This document shows positions 42,893-53,350 of a stretch of DNA of 64,000 bases, one piece after another. The stretch is taken from assembly GCA_002840715.1 (NCBI GenBank), contig PHBW01000007.1:1-64000 (forward strand), read 5' to 3'. The DNA comes from Chloroflexi bacterium HGW-Chloroflexi-4. GTDB taxonomy: Bacteria; Chloroflexota; Anaerolineae; Anaerolineales; Anaerolineaceae. The notes beneath the pieces are model-generated. The model worked only from the letters and a program-made list of their open reading frames with translations. It searched no databases and had not been told where the DNA came from. The position numbers and the translations under genes are program-made. Numbering within the stretch: position 1 is the stretch's first letter; every line of letters begins with the position of its first letter.

Positions 42893-44605
42893 TCAGAGTT
42901 TTTCAAATACTGAATCAAGATCAGAATCAGGGATATCAAACACTGAGTTATGTGGTGCGAGAGGTTCCTCCCGCATATATTCTGGGATACGATAATCAGC
43001 GAAGGTTAATCCAGCCCGGCGATTAAATTCAATTTCTACACGTAAAACGTTGCGGTTATATTGATCCAAGTCTTCTTTTGTCCAATTCCAACCATAGATA
43101 CCATTTAGCATATCAACCATCAATTGCGGATCAGCAATTACGGGAGGGCGAGCGAATAGACATAATCCTGTGCTATCCAACATCGCAGAAATGATCTGCA
43201 ATTTTAGAGACAATTCTTTTTGCCCCTCTTTGCCAAGAGGATTGACTTCTTTTCTCGCTCCAAAAGCATTCCCAGCAGTATGGTCCGCCCCTTGGGGAGA
43301 TGTTGCGTAAGTGACGCCATTGCCTTTCAAACTTCGTGGATCATAACCTGGGATTGCCTGACCTAAAGTTGTTGGCACACGTCGTATTCCAAAGACTCTA
43401 CCAGTCACTTCTGCACCATTACCGATCACCCGTCCAAGCGCGGTACCTTCACCCACCTGATTTAATAGAGCGACAAAGCCTTGTGTGTCACCGGGTTTAA
43501 CCAATCCAGCTTCCATTGCAATTCCCAAGGCAGCACCTGTTTCAATAGTATCAAGGCCAAGGTCGTTGCACATATAGTTTAGGAGTGCCACATCATCCAA
43601 GTTATCCAAACCAAGATTTGACCCAACCAATGCAATTGTCTCGTATTGCACAGTACCAACAATTTCTTTTCCATTTTTATCTACGAATAGGTTGCGACAA
43701 GCGATCACACATCCTGGCATACACCGGGTTCCCACCTTACCTTCTCGGGCAAGGATCAGCTCTCGCATATATTCACCACGTAATTTGGTTGAATCCTCAA
43801 AATTACCGTTACTGAAATTCCTTGTGGGAAGAGCACCCATTTCATTGACAGCCCCAACAATTGAGGCTGTGCCATAAAGATGTTGCCCACCTTGAGGCCC
43901 CAACTTGGGATCATCAAGTAATTTCTGTGCGAATGCTTTCGCAGCGGTCCTGAAGAGCTCCGCATCCACAAATTGGACTGTCTTCAATACAGGTTTATCA
44001 ATCACAACAGCCTTAAGGCCTTTACTTCCCATCACAGCACCTAATCCACCTCGAGCCGCATAATTGCTACGCTGTTCTTTTTCGCCTGTCGTTGAAATAC
44101 CGGCACCAGTTAATAAAAACTCACCAGCCTGACCGATCGAGATGATGGAGCTATCTGCGCCGAATTTTTCTTCAAGCTTTTTGGAGGTGGCATAAGTTCC
44201 CAAACCGAGATATTCATTGGCGCTTTCAAGGGTTGCGCCTTTAGCGGTAATGTGAAGTATATAGAACTCTTTCCTAAGTGGTTGGTTTTCAATTACCACG
44301 GCTCTTAAACCCATTTTTCCAAGGCTGTCCCCTGCAATACCACCTGCATTGGATTCTTTGACACCTTTTGTCAATGGACTTTTTGCGCCCACTGATAGGC
44401 GACCAGCGGTGGTAACCCCGGCTCCCCCGAGAAGACCAGGGGTAAATATCAATTTATTATGTGGACCTAATGCATCGCATGTAGGTGGAATTTCCTCAAG
44501 TAATAAGTTAGCGATTAATGCCCGACCGGAAAAGTGAGTGTATTTTTCAGGAACAGGTTCATATCGAATTTCTTTTGAAGCCATATCAACTCGAAGTATT
44601 CTCAT
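42893..44605 (-). CDS. aor: Aldehyde:ferredoxin oxidoreductase, tungsten pterin enzyme
   Basis: A protein of 570 residues, close to the usual 600. N-terminal AOR domain with FSGRALIANLLLEEIPP, FTPGLLGGAGVTTAGRLSVGAKSPLT and NAGGIAGDSLGKMG; cluster cysteines in RCMPGCVIACRNLF (a C-x3-C-x3-C variant) and DSTGLCLFARPP near the C-terminus. The family oxidises aldehydes to acids with ferredoxin, using a tungsto-bispterin and [4Fe-4S]. GGAG precedes the ATG. It forms a two-gene unit with the MoaD-like gene. The leader is about 240 bases long from a promoter with the palindrome shared by other genes of this island. The aldehyde is unknown. Confidence 0.9.
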   Translation of the reverse strand: MRILRVDMASKEIRYEPVPEKYTHFSGRALIANLLLEEIPPTCDALGPHNKLIFTPGLLGGAGVTTAGRLSVGAKSPLTKGVKESNAGGIAGDSLGKMGLRAVVIENQPLRKEFYILHITAKGATLESANEYLGLGTYATSKKLEEKFGADSSIISIGQAGEFLLTGAGISTTGEKEQRSNYAARGGLGAVMGSKGLKAVVIDKPVLKTVQFVDAELFRTAAKAFAQKLLDDPKLGPQGGQHLYGTASIVGAVNEMGALPTRNFSNGNFEDSTKLRGEYMRELILAREGKVGTRCMPGCVIACRNLFVDKNGKEIVGTVQYETIALVGSNLGLDNLDDVALLNYMCNDLGLDTIETGAALGIAMEAGLVKPGDTQGFVALLNQVGEGTALGRVIGNGAEVTGRVFGIRRVPTTLGQAIPGYDPRSLKGNGVTYATSPQGADHTAGNAFGARKEVNPLGKEGQKELSLKLQIISAMLDSTGLCLFARPPVIADPQLMVDMLNGIYGWNWTKEDLDQYNRNVLRVEIEFNRRAGLTFADYRIPEYMREEPLAPHNSVFDIPDSDLDSVFEKL

Positions 44606-44844
44606 TTGTCACTCCAAATTTCAATAAGATGAGGAATTTCCTGAATTTCACAAAAAAGCCATTTTCAGTTTGACCAAAATATTTATGAAGTCTCTTTCTT
44701 AATCGCAAATTCGAAGATTCGATTTGTTATCTTCAAACCGGGGATAAAATCCCTACTTTTAAAACCCTGATCATTCCTTTAATAACTTCCAAGTATTCGA
44801 TTACGGTCTATAAAACAAAAAAAAGAGTTATTAGTTTTATTAGA
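44606..44844 (-). other. Long untranslated leader of the AOR operon
   Basis: About 240 bases between the predicted promoter and the AOR start. I saw no convincing ORF and no recognisable molybdenum-cofactor riboswitch. A short stem GGGATTTTATCCC is present at 44742-44754. Confidence 0.4.
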
Positions 44845-44894
44845 TAAAACTATGTTTCATTTACTATGATAACATTAACCAATTCCCTGGTCAA
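44845..44894 (-). promoter_or_regulatory. AOR promoter with 15-base shared operator
   Basis: Leftward strand: TTGACC (44889-44894), 17 bases, TATCAT (44866-44871), then 6 bases on TGAAACATAGTTTTA (44845-44859). The same operator, in the same place relative to -10, recurs at four other promoters of this island. The surrounding 70 bases are nearly identical to the chemoreceptor promoter. Confidence 0.75.
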
Positions 44895-44966
44895 GAACTT
44901 TTTCAAATTACAAAATAACGATGTCGCCTCAACTTCAGAGGAATAAACCAACCTTCTTGAAATTCA

Positions 44967-46970
44967 CTAACCTTCCAGTTTGAATTGTGCGATCAATGTG
45001 TTTAACGATTGGGCCATCACAGCCAATGATTGTGCTGAAGAGGCGACTTCCTGTGAATGAGCATTCAGCTCTTCCGTTGAAGCACTGACTTCTTCAACCG
45101 CAGCGCCGTTCTCTTCACTCACACTGGCGATGTTTTCAATGGCTTGAATGACCACCACTGAACTAGCATCCATCTCTTTGGTGATGGCAGTATTTGCCTC
45201 CGCCACTTCCAGAACCGAATCCATGGACATCACTAATTCTTGTGAGGAGGCATTGACCTTTTGAGCCGATTTGGCAATATCTTCGATCCTTCGTTTGACA
45301 GCTTCGGCAGCTTTTGTAATCGAATTGAGCGCATCATCACTCTGGTTAGCGAGTGACACACCCGCTTCAACTTCTTTTTCGCTCTCCTGCATTGATGCGA
45401 TTGCTTCTTCGACTGTTTTTTGTATCTCGCCGATCAAAGTACCAATTTCCTTCGTGGCGGTACTGGATCTTTCAGCCAATTTTCTTACTTCATCCGCGAC
45501 GACTGCAAAACCCTTTCCGTTTTCACCGGCACGAGCGGCTTCAATTGCAGCATTAAGGGCCAACAGGTTGGTCTGCGAAGCAATATCATCAATGGTTTGA
45601 ACGATCGCACTGATCTGACTTGAACTGGTGCTCATATTCTGAACACTTTTTGCTGACAGGGCGACTTTCTCTTTTATTGATTGCATCCCCCGGATCGTTC
45701 CCTGAATGGTTACTGCTCCTTTAACCGCAATTTCTGCAGCTTGTGAAGATTCCAAAGCTCCAGTTTCTGCATTCTCAGTGATTTGTTGGATGGCTGTTGA
45801 GATTTGATTTGAAATTTCAGAAACCTTGTTTACCGCTTTTGATTGTTCCTGTGCTCCTGAAGCGATCTTTGCTATTGCCTGACTCATTTCATCGGCCGAC
45901 AGGGCTGTTTTTGTCGAGGATTCTGTTTGCTGAGAAATACCATTGGCGACTTGACTTATTGTTGTCGAAATTTGACTTGTCGCCTGACCTGTCTGCTCGG
46001 CGTTCATCGATAATTGATTTGAGGCCTTTTCAAGCCCTGCCGCGTTTGTGCTGATTTGGCTGATGATTTCGCGCAGTTGTTCCGACATTTGCGTAAATGC
46101 AAAGCCAAGCTCATCCCGCTCTGACTTTGGCTCAACCCGCGTTGACAAATTACCGGCTGAAATCTGGCGGGCAATTTCGGCCATTTCAACGAGATAAAGC
46201 CTGATACCCCCAATCTGACGACTGACATCACCAATTTCGTCTTTGCGTTTTTTCAATTTTATCTTCATGCTTTCAGACATATTTCGATTCAAATCACCCA
46301 CAGACAGGTTTTTGAGTGATAGTGAAGTGAAATTGAGCGAATCGGTAAATCCGCTTGAAAAAACGAAGGCAATGGCAACGGTCCCCAAGATGGAAAACGA
46401 TAAAACTAGTTGTATCAAGCGTTTCGATGATGTGTAGGCCACCAAATTTTCATCTTGTTTGGCCTGTGATTCATTCAATTCGTAGCTGACCAATGAAGCA
46501 AGACTTGTCAGCAGATCTTCACTGTTTTCTGTCAGGAATTGAATACTTTCCTTGATTCCGGCGGCGTCCCTATTTTCCATTTGTGTTTTCAAAACAGGAA
46601 AATAGGATTCATAAGTCTTCCAGTTCATGTTGACTGCTTGAACTAAAGGTTGTTCTGCCGCATTATCTTTGCGAGCTTGAAAATAGGCTAATCCATCTGA
46701 AATTGATTCAGTGGCTTTTTGAATTATCAATGCTTGTTCTTTTACAATTTCCGGCTTATCAACATGCATCAAGATCGTTGTATAGGAATTCCTAAGTGTG
46801 TGAAAATCACTCATTAATGCTTGAGAATGATAGGTGGGTAGATAATTTAATTCATAAAAACCAACGCTTTTATGAAAAACCCCGGAAAGAGTTTTCAATC
46901 CAGCAACCCCCAATAAAAGGGAAAACACCATTGTCAATGCAAAGCCGATGAGCAATTTAGTTCGAATCAT
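44967..46970 (-). CDS. Methyl-accepting chemotaxis protein
   Basis: A protein of 667 residues. Membrane span 1 at 7-27, a periplasm-like four-helix-bundle ligand domain (about 28-188, [20 protein letters not shown]), span 2 at about 190-210, HAMP (about 212-300), then a long signalling coiled coil with the conserved hairpin [43 protein letters not shown]. The C-terminus lacks a CheR-binding pentapeptide. It senses a small external ligand through 4HB and controls motility. Its promoter is a near copy of the AOR promoter, so the attractant probably belongs to the pathway encoded around it. Confidence 0.93.
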   Translation of the reverse strand: MIRTKLLIGFALTMVFSLLLGVAGLKTLSGVFHKSVGFYELNYLPTYHSQALMSDFHTLRNSYTTILMHVDKPEIVKEQALIIQKATESISDGLAYFQARKDNAAEQPLVQAVNMNWKTYESYFPVLKTQMENRDAAGIKESIQFLTENSEDLLTSLASLVSYELNESQAKQDENLVAYTSSKRLIQLVLSFSILGTVAIAFVFSSGFTDSLNFTSLSLKNLSVGDLNRNMSESMKIKLKKRKDEIGDVSRQIGGIRLYLVEMAEIARQISAGNLSTRVEPKSERDELGFAFTQMSEQLREIISQISTNAAGLEKASNQLSMNAEQTGQATSQISTTISQVANGISQQTESSTKTALSADEMSQAIAKIASGAQEQSKAVNKVSEISNQISTAIQQITENAETGALESSQAAEIAVKGAVTIQGTIRGMQSIKEKVALSAKSVQNMSTSSSQISAIVQTIDDIASQTNLLALNAAIEAARAGENGKGFAVVADEVRKLAERSSTATKEIGTLIGEIQKTVEEAIASMQESEKEVEAGVSLANQSDDALNSITKAAEAVKRRIEDIAKSAQKVNASSQELVMSMDSVLEVAEANTAITKEMDASSVVVIQAIENIASVSEENGAAVEEVSASTEELNAHSQEVASSAQSLAVMAQSLNTLIAQFKLEG

Positions 46971-47327
46971 GAGCCTCTGTTCATCCTTTCGAGTCTAATT
47001 GTTAATACGCTTTCCTTTTACGGTGTCCATTTTCTACAAGTAGATAATTTGAAATTCGCGCCTCTATCTTTTTCGTGCCGAATATCTTAAATTCAGAAAA
47101 GTTAGGAACAAAAAATAATATTTAGCCAGGACAGTTGAAAAATATTCTTATTTGAAAACCCAGAGCGAATCAAATGCCGAATTGATCAACAATAATTTAA
47201 ATCTCATCCTTATCATCATGGTCTTTGTTGTTGGTGATCAAGGACTTTATTCAGCATGAAAATAACGCTTCTTTATTTAGCCCAATCTCCGTTTATTTGT
47301 TCATACAAAGAGTGTTGTTTTATTAGA
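46971..47327 (-). other. Long leader of the chemoreceptor gene
   Basis: About 350 bases between the predicted promoter and the chemoreceptor start. No gene or clear terminator is visible. A leader of this length could hold RNA regulation, but no motif is recognised. Confidence 0.4.
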
Positions 47328-47375
47328 TAAAACTATGTTTCATTATTATGATAGCATATTATCCAAATTGGTCAA
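47328..47375 (-). promoter_or_regulatory. Chemoreceptor promoter with shared operator
   Basis: Leftward strand: TTGACC (47370-47375), 16 bases, TATCAT (47348-47353), 5 bases, TGAAACATAGTTTTA (47328-47342). The operator is identical to the one at the AOR promoter, and the following TCTAATAAAAC is also shared. Confidence 0.75.
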
Positions 47376-47569
47376 GTTTTTGCAAATATATTGAGGTTTG
47401 ACAACGTTAATAGAAATGGAGATACATCAAGTATTCCATTATTTCCCCTTTGGTAATCACAAACCAATAGCGGAAATTAGCCTTCTTTGGGTATTCTTAA
47501 TTAAGGACTCTTACAGGTCCCAAAAACATCCCTGCCAGACCATAATTTTCTCTTGAACACGACTTAATT

Positions 47570-48517
47570 TCAAAACAGATGGGCTCGTAAAAATTTAAAT
47601 ACTTTTGCCATGTTTTCTGTGGTCTCAAATTTAGGATCGCCGTGTTCCGCCCCGGGAATGATCTCGAATTGAAGTTGATCAGGACCCAAGTATTGTTGAA
47701 GCGCATTGTGCAGAGCAATGGATTGCTGTACAGGCACCAACGGGTCAATATCACCGTGTTGGATAAAAAATGGAGGAAGCCCCGCATGAAGATAGAGATA
47801 AGGATTGGCCTGCTCAACCTTTTCAGGAACGGACTGAATTGGCGCTCCCAGGTATTGCGACTCAGGTGAAAAGGGTTCGTTATGGTCAGGTACACCGATC
47901 CCGTTTTGCAGGATCTGTTCATCCATGTGGAGAAAATCAACAGGGCCAAACCAATCCACCACGGCCTGCACCTCAGATGAGAAGTCTAAATTGCCTAGAA
48001 CCTGATCATCAAACGCACTGGTGTTGCCGGTAACGCCCAACATGACTGCCAGGTTACCGCCGGCTGATCCGCCGCAAGCCGCAATTCTGCTGCCGTCAAG
48101 TGAATATTTCTCCTGTTTGGCGCGGACCCAGCGCACGGCAGTTTTTACGTCCTGCACGGCGGCCGGAAAGATCGCTTCTCGGCTCAGGCGGTATTCCACA
48201 CTGACCACTGCAAATCCAAGCCCCAAGGCGCCAAGAAATGGAAGCAGATGGACATCACGCTTGTCTCCGATCATGAAACCGCCGCCATGGATCACCATAA
48301 GCACCGGAAACGGCCCTTCACCTTGCTCAGGCAAGTAAATATCCAACTTCTGTGATGGGGAAATGGAAGCATAAGGAACATCAAGGAATTTCCGGGCTAC
48401 AAAAGAAACATCTGCCATCGGAATATCTGGTGGCCCCAAAGAATCGCCTAAAGGCGTGAAACCTCCTTTAGGCGATTGAACAAAATTCGGATTCAAGATA
48501 CTGTCTTCTGGCGTCAA
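47570..48517 (-). CDS. BD-FAE/esterase-lipase family alpha/beta hydrolase
   Basis: A protein of 315 residues, soluble. Oxyanion motif HGGGF, nucleophile elbow GGSAGG, acid in HGDIDPLVPV and catalytic H in GAEHGDP complete the triad. The family cleaves acetyl, feruloyl or other esters from carbohydrates. It is about 60% similar by eye to the esterase at 52429-53313. It is the last gene of the ribose-type ABC operon, so it probably de-esterifies the imported sugar. The start is uncertain: a TTG at 48517 is used, and ATG 48418 is an in-frame alternative. Confidence 0.85.
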   Translation of the reverse strand: MTPEDSILNPNFVQSPKGGFTPLGDSLGPPDIPMADVSFVARKFLDVPYASISPSQKLDIYLPEQGEGPFPVLMVIHGGGFMIGDKRDVHLLPFLGALGLGFAVVSVEYRLSREAIFPAAVQDVKTAVRWVRAKQEKYSLDGSRIAACGGSAGGNLAVMLGVTGNTSAFDDQVLGNLDFSSEVQAVVDWFGPVDFLHMDEQILQNGIGVPDHNEPFSPESQYLGAPIQSVPEKVEQANPYLYLHAGLPPFFIQHGDIDPLVPVQQSIALHNALQQYLGPDQLQFEIIPGAEHGDPKFETTENMAKVFKFLRAHLF

Positions 48518-48570
48518 AACTTATCCACACTCCAGATTTCTTCAGATAATAGCAAATAACTGCCCAAATT

Positions 48571-49572
48571 TTATGCAGCTACTTTTGCCACAGTTGCTTT
48601 GGCTTTTCGATTCTTTTGATATACATCGAAAGCCACCGCAATCAATAGAACTGCACCTTTGACCACGGTTTGAGAAAAATCAGGGAAAGCTGCCAACTGC
48701 ATGGCGTTATTTAAAACACCAATAATAACCATCCCAACCATCAGCCCAAAAATAGTGCCCTCACCGCCTTTAAAGCTGACGCCTCCCAAAAGTGCTGCCG
48801 TGAGGCAGTCAAATTCAAGACCCTGCCCGGTAAATGTTTGTCCAGCGAAAACTCTTGAAAGTAATAATACCGCAGTGATCCCCGAGCAAAAACCGCAAAT
48901 CATGAATAATATAACTTTCATTCGGTTTAAATTGACACCTGCAAGGCGGGCTGCTTCTTCATTACCTCCTAAGGCAAATACCTGTCGACCAAAGTACGTC
49001 TTCGTCAATACAAAAGACCCAATTATTGCTACGACAATCAACACAATGACAGGTACTGGAATTCCCCAAACATATCCCTGGCCAAACCATCGGAAAGATT
49101 CTGGGAACCCCATAATATTTCTGGACTGATTGATTATGTAACCCATACCTTTAAATATTGCAGAGGTACCCAGTGTAATGATAAGCGGATGAATCTTAAG
49201 TTTTATTGAGAGGAAACCATTGATAACACCAAAACCGGTGCCCACCAACAAGATCAAGGGTATCGCCACAGCTGGGGATAATTTCCAATCAGCCATCATA
49301 ATCGCCAAAAGAACATTACTAAATACGATCTGAGAACCAATCGAGAGATCAATACCGCCGCTGATCATTACAAACATTAATCCAACAGAACTAATCCCTG
49401 CAAATGAAATTTGGCGTATCAAGGTACGTAGATTTCCAAATGTCATGAAGTTGGGTGCTACAAATGTAAAAAGTATCAATAAGAAGATTAGGATCAATAA
49501 TGGCACATTCTTTTTTCCAAATGACCATATCTGTCTGCCAAACCCTGATAGAAACACAGATTGATTGCTCAT
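48571..49572 (-). CDS. Ribose-type sugar ABC transporter permease
   Basis: A protein of 333 residues with eight to ten spans. The RbsC pattern is clear: FVAPNFMTFGNLRTLIRQISFAGISSVGLMFVMISGGIDLSIGS, then INGFLSIKLKIHPLIITLGT, GGNEEAARLAGVNLNRMK and LTAALLGGVSFKGGEGTIFG. It forms the membrane channel of a CUT2 importer with the neighbouring ATPase and binding protein. GGAGGAA precedes the ATG; the gene starts 18 bases after the ATPase gene. Confidence 0.92.
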   Translation of the reverse strand: MSNQSVFLSGFGRQIWSFGKKNVPLLILIFLLILFTFVAPNFMTFGNLRTLIRQISFAGISSVGLMFVMISGGIDLSIGSQIVFSNVLLAIMMADWKLSPAVAIPLILLVGTGFGVINGFLSIKLKIHPLIITLGTSAIFKGMGYIINQSRNIMGFPESFRWFGQGYVWGIPVPVIVLIVVAIIGSFVLTKTYFGRQVFALGGNEEAARLAGVNLNRMKVILFMICGFCSGITAVLLLSRVFAGQTFTGQGLEFDCLTAALLGGVSFKGGEGTIFGLMVGMVIIGVLNNAMQLAAFPDFSQTVVKGAVLLIAVAFDVYQKNRKAKATVAKVAA

Positions 49573-49590
49573 TACTTATTCCTCCAAAAG

Positions 49591-51078
49591 TTAATGGGTC
49601 CCCGATGCGAGGTCGAGAATATAATGTTGATTAAAATTCTCTTTTTGGACTTCTCCAACTAATTCACCTTCGCACAAGACGATTATCCGGTCTGACATAC
49701 CTAATAGTTCTTCCATATCCGAAGAAATCATCAAGATCGCAATTCCATTATCAGCCAATTCAGTCATGAGTTGATAAATCTCCTGTTTGGCGCCAACATC
49801 AATTCCACGGGTGGGTTCATCAAAGATTAAAATATCAGACTCAGCCGCCAAAGATTTGGCAAGCACCACTTTCTGTTGATTACCACCGCTCAAATTGATC
49901 ACCTGCTGTAATAAGCTGGGAGTTTTAATGTTTATCCGTTCTTTATATTTCAGCGCAATTTCGTCTTCTTTTTTCGTATTTACCACACCGTATTTTGAAA
50001 TACGTCGAATAATTGGGAAACTGATATTCCATTTGATAGGCATCTCTAGGAACAGCCCCTGGCCTTTACGATCTTCTGTCAACAAACCAATTTTATGTTG
50101 GATAGCATCCAAAGGGGACTTGATTTTGACAGGATTACCATTGATCAAGATTTCTCCACTTTGCATTGGAGCAGCACCAAAGAGCAATTGTGCCAATTCT
50201 GTTCGCCCAGCACCAACCAAACCGGAAATACCCAATATCTCACCTTTCCGTACTTTAAAAGAGATATTCTTATCGCCATTACCGGTAAGGTTTTTCACTT
50301 CCATGGCAATTTCGGTCGGAGGATTCTTTCGCTGGGGATAGTTTTCTTTTAGTTCTCGTCCAACCATTAAAGTAATAAGTTCCTGCCGATTCGTATCTTT
50401 TGTATTTATAGTGGTCACGTAGCATCCATCACGCATGACACTCACACGATCAGAAATACGGAAAACTTCTTCCAAACGATGTGAAATATAAATAATCGTC
50501 ACACCTTTTTGTTTTAACTGATTGATGATATTGAACATCATCTCCACTTCTGAAACACTTAAAGGCGCAGAGGGTTCATCCATGATCAATATTTTCACGT
50601 TCTTAGATACTGCTTTGGCTATTTCAACGATCTGCTGATCAGCAATGGATAGATCTTGCACCATGGCATGCGGATCAATCTTCACGTCAAATTGTTTCAA
50701 AACCTCAATAGCTTTTTTAGTAATTATTTTTTCATTAAATAGTACTGAATTCTCAGTTTTTTCACATAAGTAAATGTTTTCAGCTACTGATAAAGTGGGA
50801 ACAAGATTAAACTCCTGATATATAACTTCAACACCCAGGCTCTTTGAAAGGAAAGGAGTCATCTTGGAATATTCTTGTCCGTTAATTTTAATGATCCCCG
50901 AATCGATATCAATGGCTCCAGCAACCGCTTTGATTAATGTTGACTTACCCGCACCGTTCTCACCCAACAAGGCGTGGACCTCGCCTTCAAGAAAACTCAT
51001 CGAGACATTATTCAGAGCCAATACACCGGGATATCTCTTGGTGATTTTTTCCAGGGATAATACAACCTTGGCATCCAT
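49591..51078 (-). CDS. Ribose-type sugar ABC transporter ATPase (two NBDs)
   Basis: A protein of 495 residues, the usual length for RbsA. NBD1 has GENGAGKST, LSIADQQIVEIAKAV and ILIMDEPSAPLS. NBD2 has GLVGAGRTEL (degenerate Walker A), LSGGNQQKVVLAKSLA and ILIFDEPTRGIDVG. This asymmetry is normal in CUT2 ATPases. ATG 51078 has GAGGTG upstream; the frame is open from 51123 but that start is unsupported. It energises import with the adjacent permease. Confidence 0.92.
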   Translation of the reverse strand: MDAKVVLSLEKITKRYPGVLALNNVSMSFLEGEVHALLGENGAGKSTLIKAVAGAIDIDSGIIKINGQEYSKMTPFLSKSLGVEVIYQEFNLVPTLSVAENIYLCEKTENSVLFNEKIITKKAIEVLKQFDVKIDPHAMVQDLSIADQQIVEIAKAVSKNVKILIMDEPSAPLSVSEVEMMFNIINQLKQKGVTIIYISHRLEEVFRISDRVSVMRDGCYVTTINTKDTNRQELITLMVGRELKENYPQRKNPPTEIAMEVKNLTGNGDKNISFKVRKGEILGISGLVGAGRTELAQLLFGAAPMQSGEILINGNPVKIKSPLDAIQHKIGLLTEDRKGQGLFLEMPIKWNISFPIIRRISKYGVVNTKKEDEIALKYKERINIKTPSLLQQVINLSGGNQQKVVLAKSLAAESDILIFDEPTRGIDVGAKQEIYQLMTELADNGIAILMISSDMEELLGMSDRIIVLCEGELVGEVQKENFNQHYILDLASGTH

Positions 51079-51144
51079 TCTATTTTCACCTCTGAATTTT
51101 AGTGAAGGGCCCCCACCCTTCACTATTATTTTCGCATAAACTAC

Positions 51145-52281
51145 TTATTTTGCTGCGAGTGTAGAGAAATCGCAGGAAATCGGGTCCAATTGATCGTTGA
51201 TAATGTTGGGATATTCAACACCCTGAAGCATCTTCTTGACCTGTTCGTAAGTTGCAACATCAAGCGAGGTTCCACCAATGGCGACAAAACCCTTGTAAGG
51301 ATCTTCACAGCTGGTGACAACTGGAATCATGGAAGGATCCATATCGCCGGCAAAGACACCATACTGTGAAGGATCTACATTTGGCAGTGCTTTGATGGCG
51401 TTGGCGATACCCTGAGCATGGGCGGCGGATTGACCAAGAAATACTTTAACGTTTGGATTAGCAGTTAAGATGTTCTCAGCCGCACCCTGACCGACAGGAA
51501 TACTGTCACCGGTGATATCCAGGTGTGCGACAAGATTAACCTTGGGGCAAATATCGGTAATGGTGGAATAACCACGATCACGTTCGAACATACCAACACC
51601 AGAGCTTGCAGCACCAACGATTGCAGTTTCAACACTACCATCAGCCGCATCCGGATAAACAGCTTCAATGAAATCGCAAGCCATCTTGGCAACTTTTTGT
51701 CCGTCTTCGAATTGGCTGGTGTGCATAATGGCATCAAACGGTGCCAGTTTGGCAGGAGGAACGCCCATCACCATGATGCCAGCTGCTTTGACTTCTTCAA
51801 TAGCAGGGAGTAATTGGTCGACTTCTCCTGCTGCCATGAGGTACATAAAATCGACTTTCATCGAAATACAGTTCTCAATCTGATCGTATTGTTGGTTTAA
51901 ACCACCTTCATCAGCGCCGTAGACCTTAACTGTTACGCCATCAGCCTCAAATTTTTCAGTAACAGATTTGGAAATACCGTTCAAGAAAGGATTGGCAAGC
52001 GATGGGATCAGGTAGCAGACTGTTTTGCCGTTGATATCAAAAGGCGATCCGTCTTTTGCGGGTACCATAGAAACAACGACATCCTCTATGGAGGCATCAA
52101 CGGGTGCGACAGCTTCAGTCGCCGCGGCTTCAGTTGGTGCAGCAGTTGCGGCGGCTTCAGTTTCAGCAGGGGCTTCAGTGGCAACAGCAGCGGGTGCTTC
52201 AGTTGCTTGTGGAGCGCAGCTCGCGAGCATCATAACGGCAATTAAGAGGAATGTCATTACGAACATCAACTTCTTTGTCAT
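51145..52281 (-). CDS. Sugar ABC transporter substrate-binding lipoprotein (peripla_BP_4)
   Basis: A protein of 378 residues. Signal peptide with lipobox MLASC, then a low-complexity linker of about 45 residues rich in A, T, E and P, then the LacI-type binding fold: VCYLIPSLANPFLNGISKSVTEKFEADGV, GGLNQQYDQIENCISMKVDFMYLMAAG, VFLGQSAAHAQGIANAIKALP and FAGDMDPSMIP. It delivers sugar to the adjacent CUT2 importer; the ligand cannot be read. The gene lies 147 bases after the esterase gene, and no good promoter is seen in that gap, so read-through from the esterase promoter is likely. Confidence 0.9.
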   Translation of the reverse strand: MTKKLMFVMTFLLIAVMMLASCAPQATEAPAAVATEAPAETEAAATAAPTEAAATEAVAPVDASIEDVVVSMVPAKDGSPFDINGKTVCYLIPSLANPFLNGISKSVTEKFEADGVTVKVYGADEGGLNQQYDQIENCISMKVDFMYLMAAGEVDQLLPAIEEVKAAGIMVMGVPPAKLAPFDAIMHTSQFEDGQKVAKMACDFIEAVYPDAADGSVETAIVGAASSGVGMFERDRGYSTITDICPKVNLVAHLDITGDSIPVGQGAAENILTANPNVKVFLGQSAAHAQGIANAIKALPNVDPSQYGVFAGDMDPSMIPVVTSCEDPYKGFVAIGGTSLDVATYEQVKKMLQGVEYPNIINDQLDPISCDFSTLAAK

Positions 52282-52428
52282 CTTTCTTCTCCTTTTTTTA
52301 TCGTATATCTGAATAATTGAGATTGATTCTCATGAATACAAGTCTTACAAAAAACCACCTCCCTTCAAAATCATTTAAACATTGTCAATTGACTAATTCC
52401 AAATTTTTTGGTTGGGAAAACAAGCGAA

Positions 52429-53313
52429 TCATTTTAAGTGTTTGTCCAAAAAACTCATAACCCGTTTGATATTCTCCTTGGATTCAAAGGCTGGACCACC
52501 ATGACCTGCTCCCTCCAGAACATCAAATTCAAAACGATCATGGCTGATGTATTTCTGCATTTTTTCAACGAAGATAATAGACTGTTGTACAGGTACGGTT
52601 GAGTCCATGCTTCCATGCTGGATTAATATTGGCGGCATATTCTTGTGGATATAAGTCATTGGATTTGCAAGTTCAACCTTCAAGGGAATGTCGGATATCT
52701 TCGCTCCCAAATATCTGGACTCAGGTGACATGGCTTCACCATGATCAGCCGGTCCCAATGAATGTTCCTGTAATTGTTCATCCATCATGAGAAAATCAGT
52801 CGGCCCAAACCAATCTACTGCAGCCTGCACATTACACGGATAACCAGGGTTACCCAGGTTGTAATCATCAAATTCAGTAACACTGGAAGTCACACAAATC
52901 ATCGAAGTGATGTTTCCACCTGCTGAGCTTCCCCACACTGCAATACGATTTCCATCCAACTGGTATTGTTCACTATTTGCCCGGATCCAGCGGATGGCTG
53001 CTTTAACATCCTGCACAGCAGCAGGGAAGATCGCCTCGCCACTCAACCTATAATTCACACCAATAACCGCGTAGCCGGACGACAAAGCCTTAAGAAAAGT
53101 CAACAGTTCTATATCTCGTTTATCGCCTTGTTGAAAAGCTCCACCATGAATGTACAATACTATTGGAAAGGGACCCTCCCCTGTCTCGGGGAGATATATA
53201 TCCAGCATCTCAGCACTGGAACAATTTGCATAAGGAATATCCAGCCACTTGCGAGATATGCCAGAAACATCTGCCGGAGGAAGAAGAATTAAATCATTGT
53301 CAGTATTTGTCAT
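52429..53313 (-). CDS. BD-FAE/esterase-lipase family alpha/beta hydrolase
   Basis: A protein of 294 residues. HGGAF is the oxyanion motif, GSSAGG the nucleophile elbow, HGSMDSTVPVQQ holds the acid and GAGHGGP the catalytic histidine. It is a paralogue of the esterase at 47570-48517; together they flank the sugar importer. ATG 53313 with AAGGA upstream is preferred over ATG 53361. The promoter carries both a LysR-type palindrome over its -35 region and the shared 15-base operator after its -10, so control by two regulators is likely. The LysR gene is divergent. Confidence 0.86.
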   Translation of the reverse strand: MTNTDNDLILLPPADVSGISRKWLDIPYANCSSAEMLDIYLPETGEGPFPIVLYIHGGAFQQGDKRDIELLTFLKALSSGYAVIGVNYRLSGEAIFPAAVQDVKAAIRWIRANSEQYQLDGNRIAVWGSSAGGNITSMICVTSSVTEFDDYNLGNPGYPCNVQAAVDWFGPTDFLMMDEQLQEHSLGPADHGEAMSPESRYLGAKISDIPLKVELANPMTYIHKNMPPILIQHGSMDSTVPVQQSIIFVEKMQKYISHDRFEFDVLEGAGHGGPAFESKENIKRVMSFLDKHLK

Positions 53314-53350
53314 AGAATAATCCTTGAAAGTATAGTAGCATTTTGAGTAA

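Noticed and set aside
44606-44844. Molybdenum/tungsten cofactor riboswitch in the AOR leader
   Set aside because: I looked because of the gene downstream, but found no arrangement of stems I could match to that motif.
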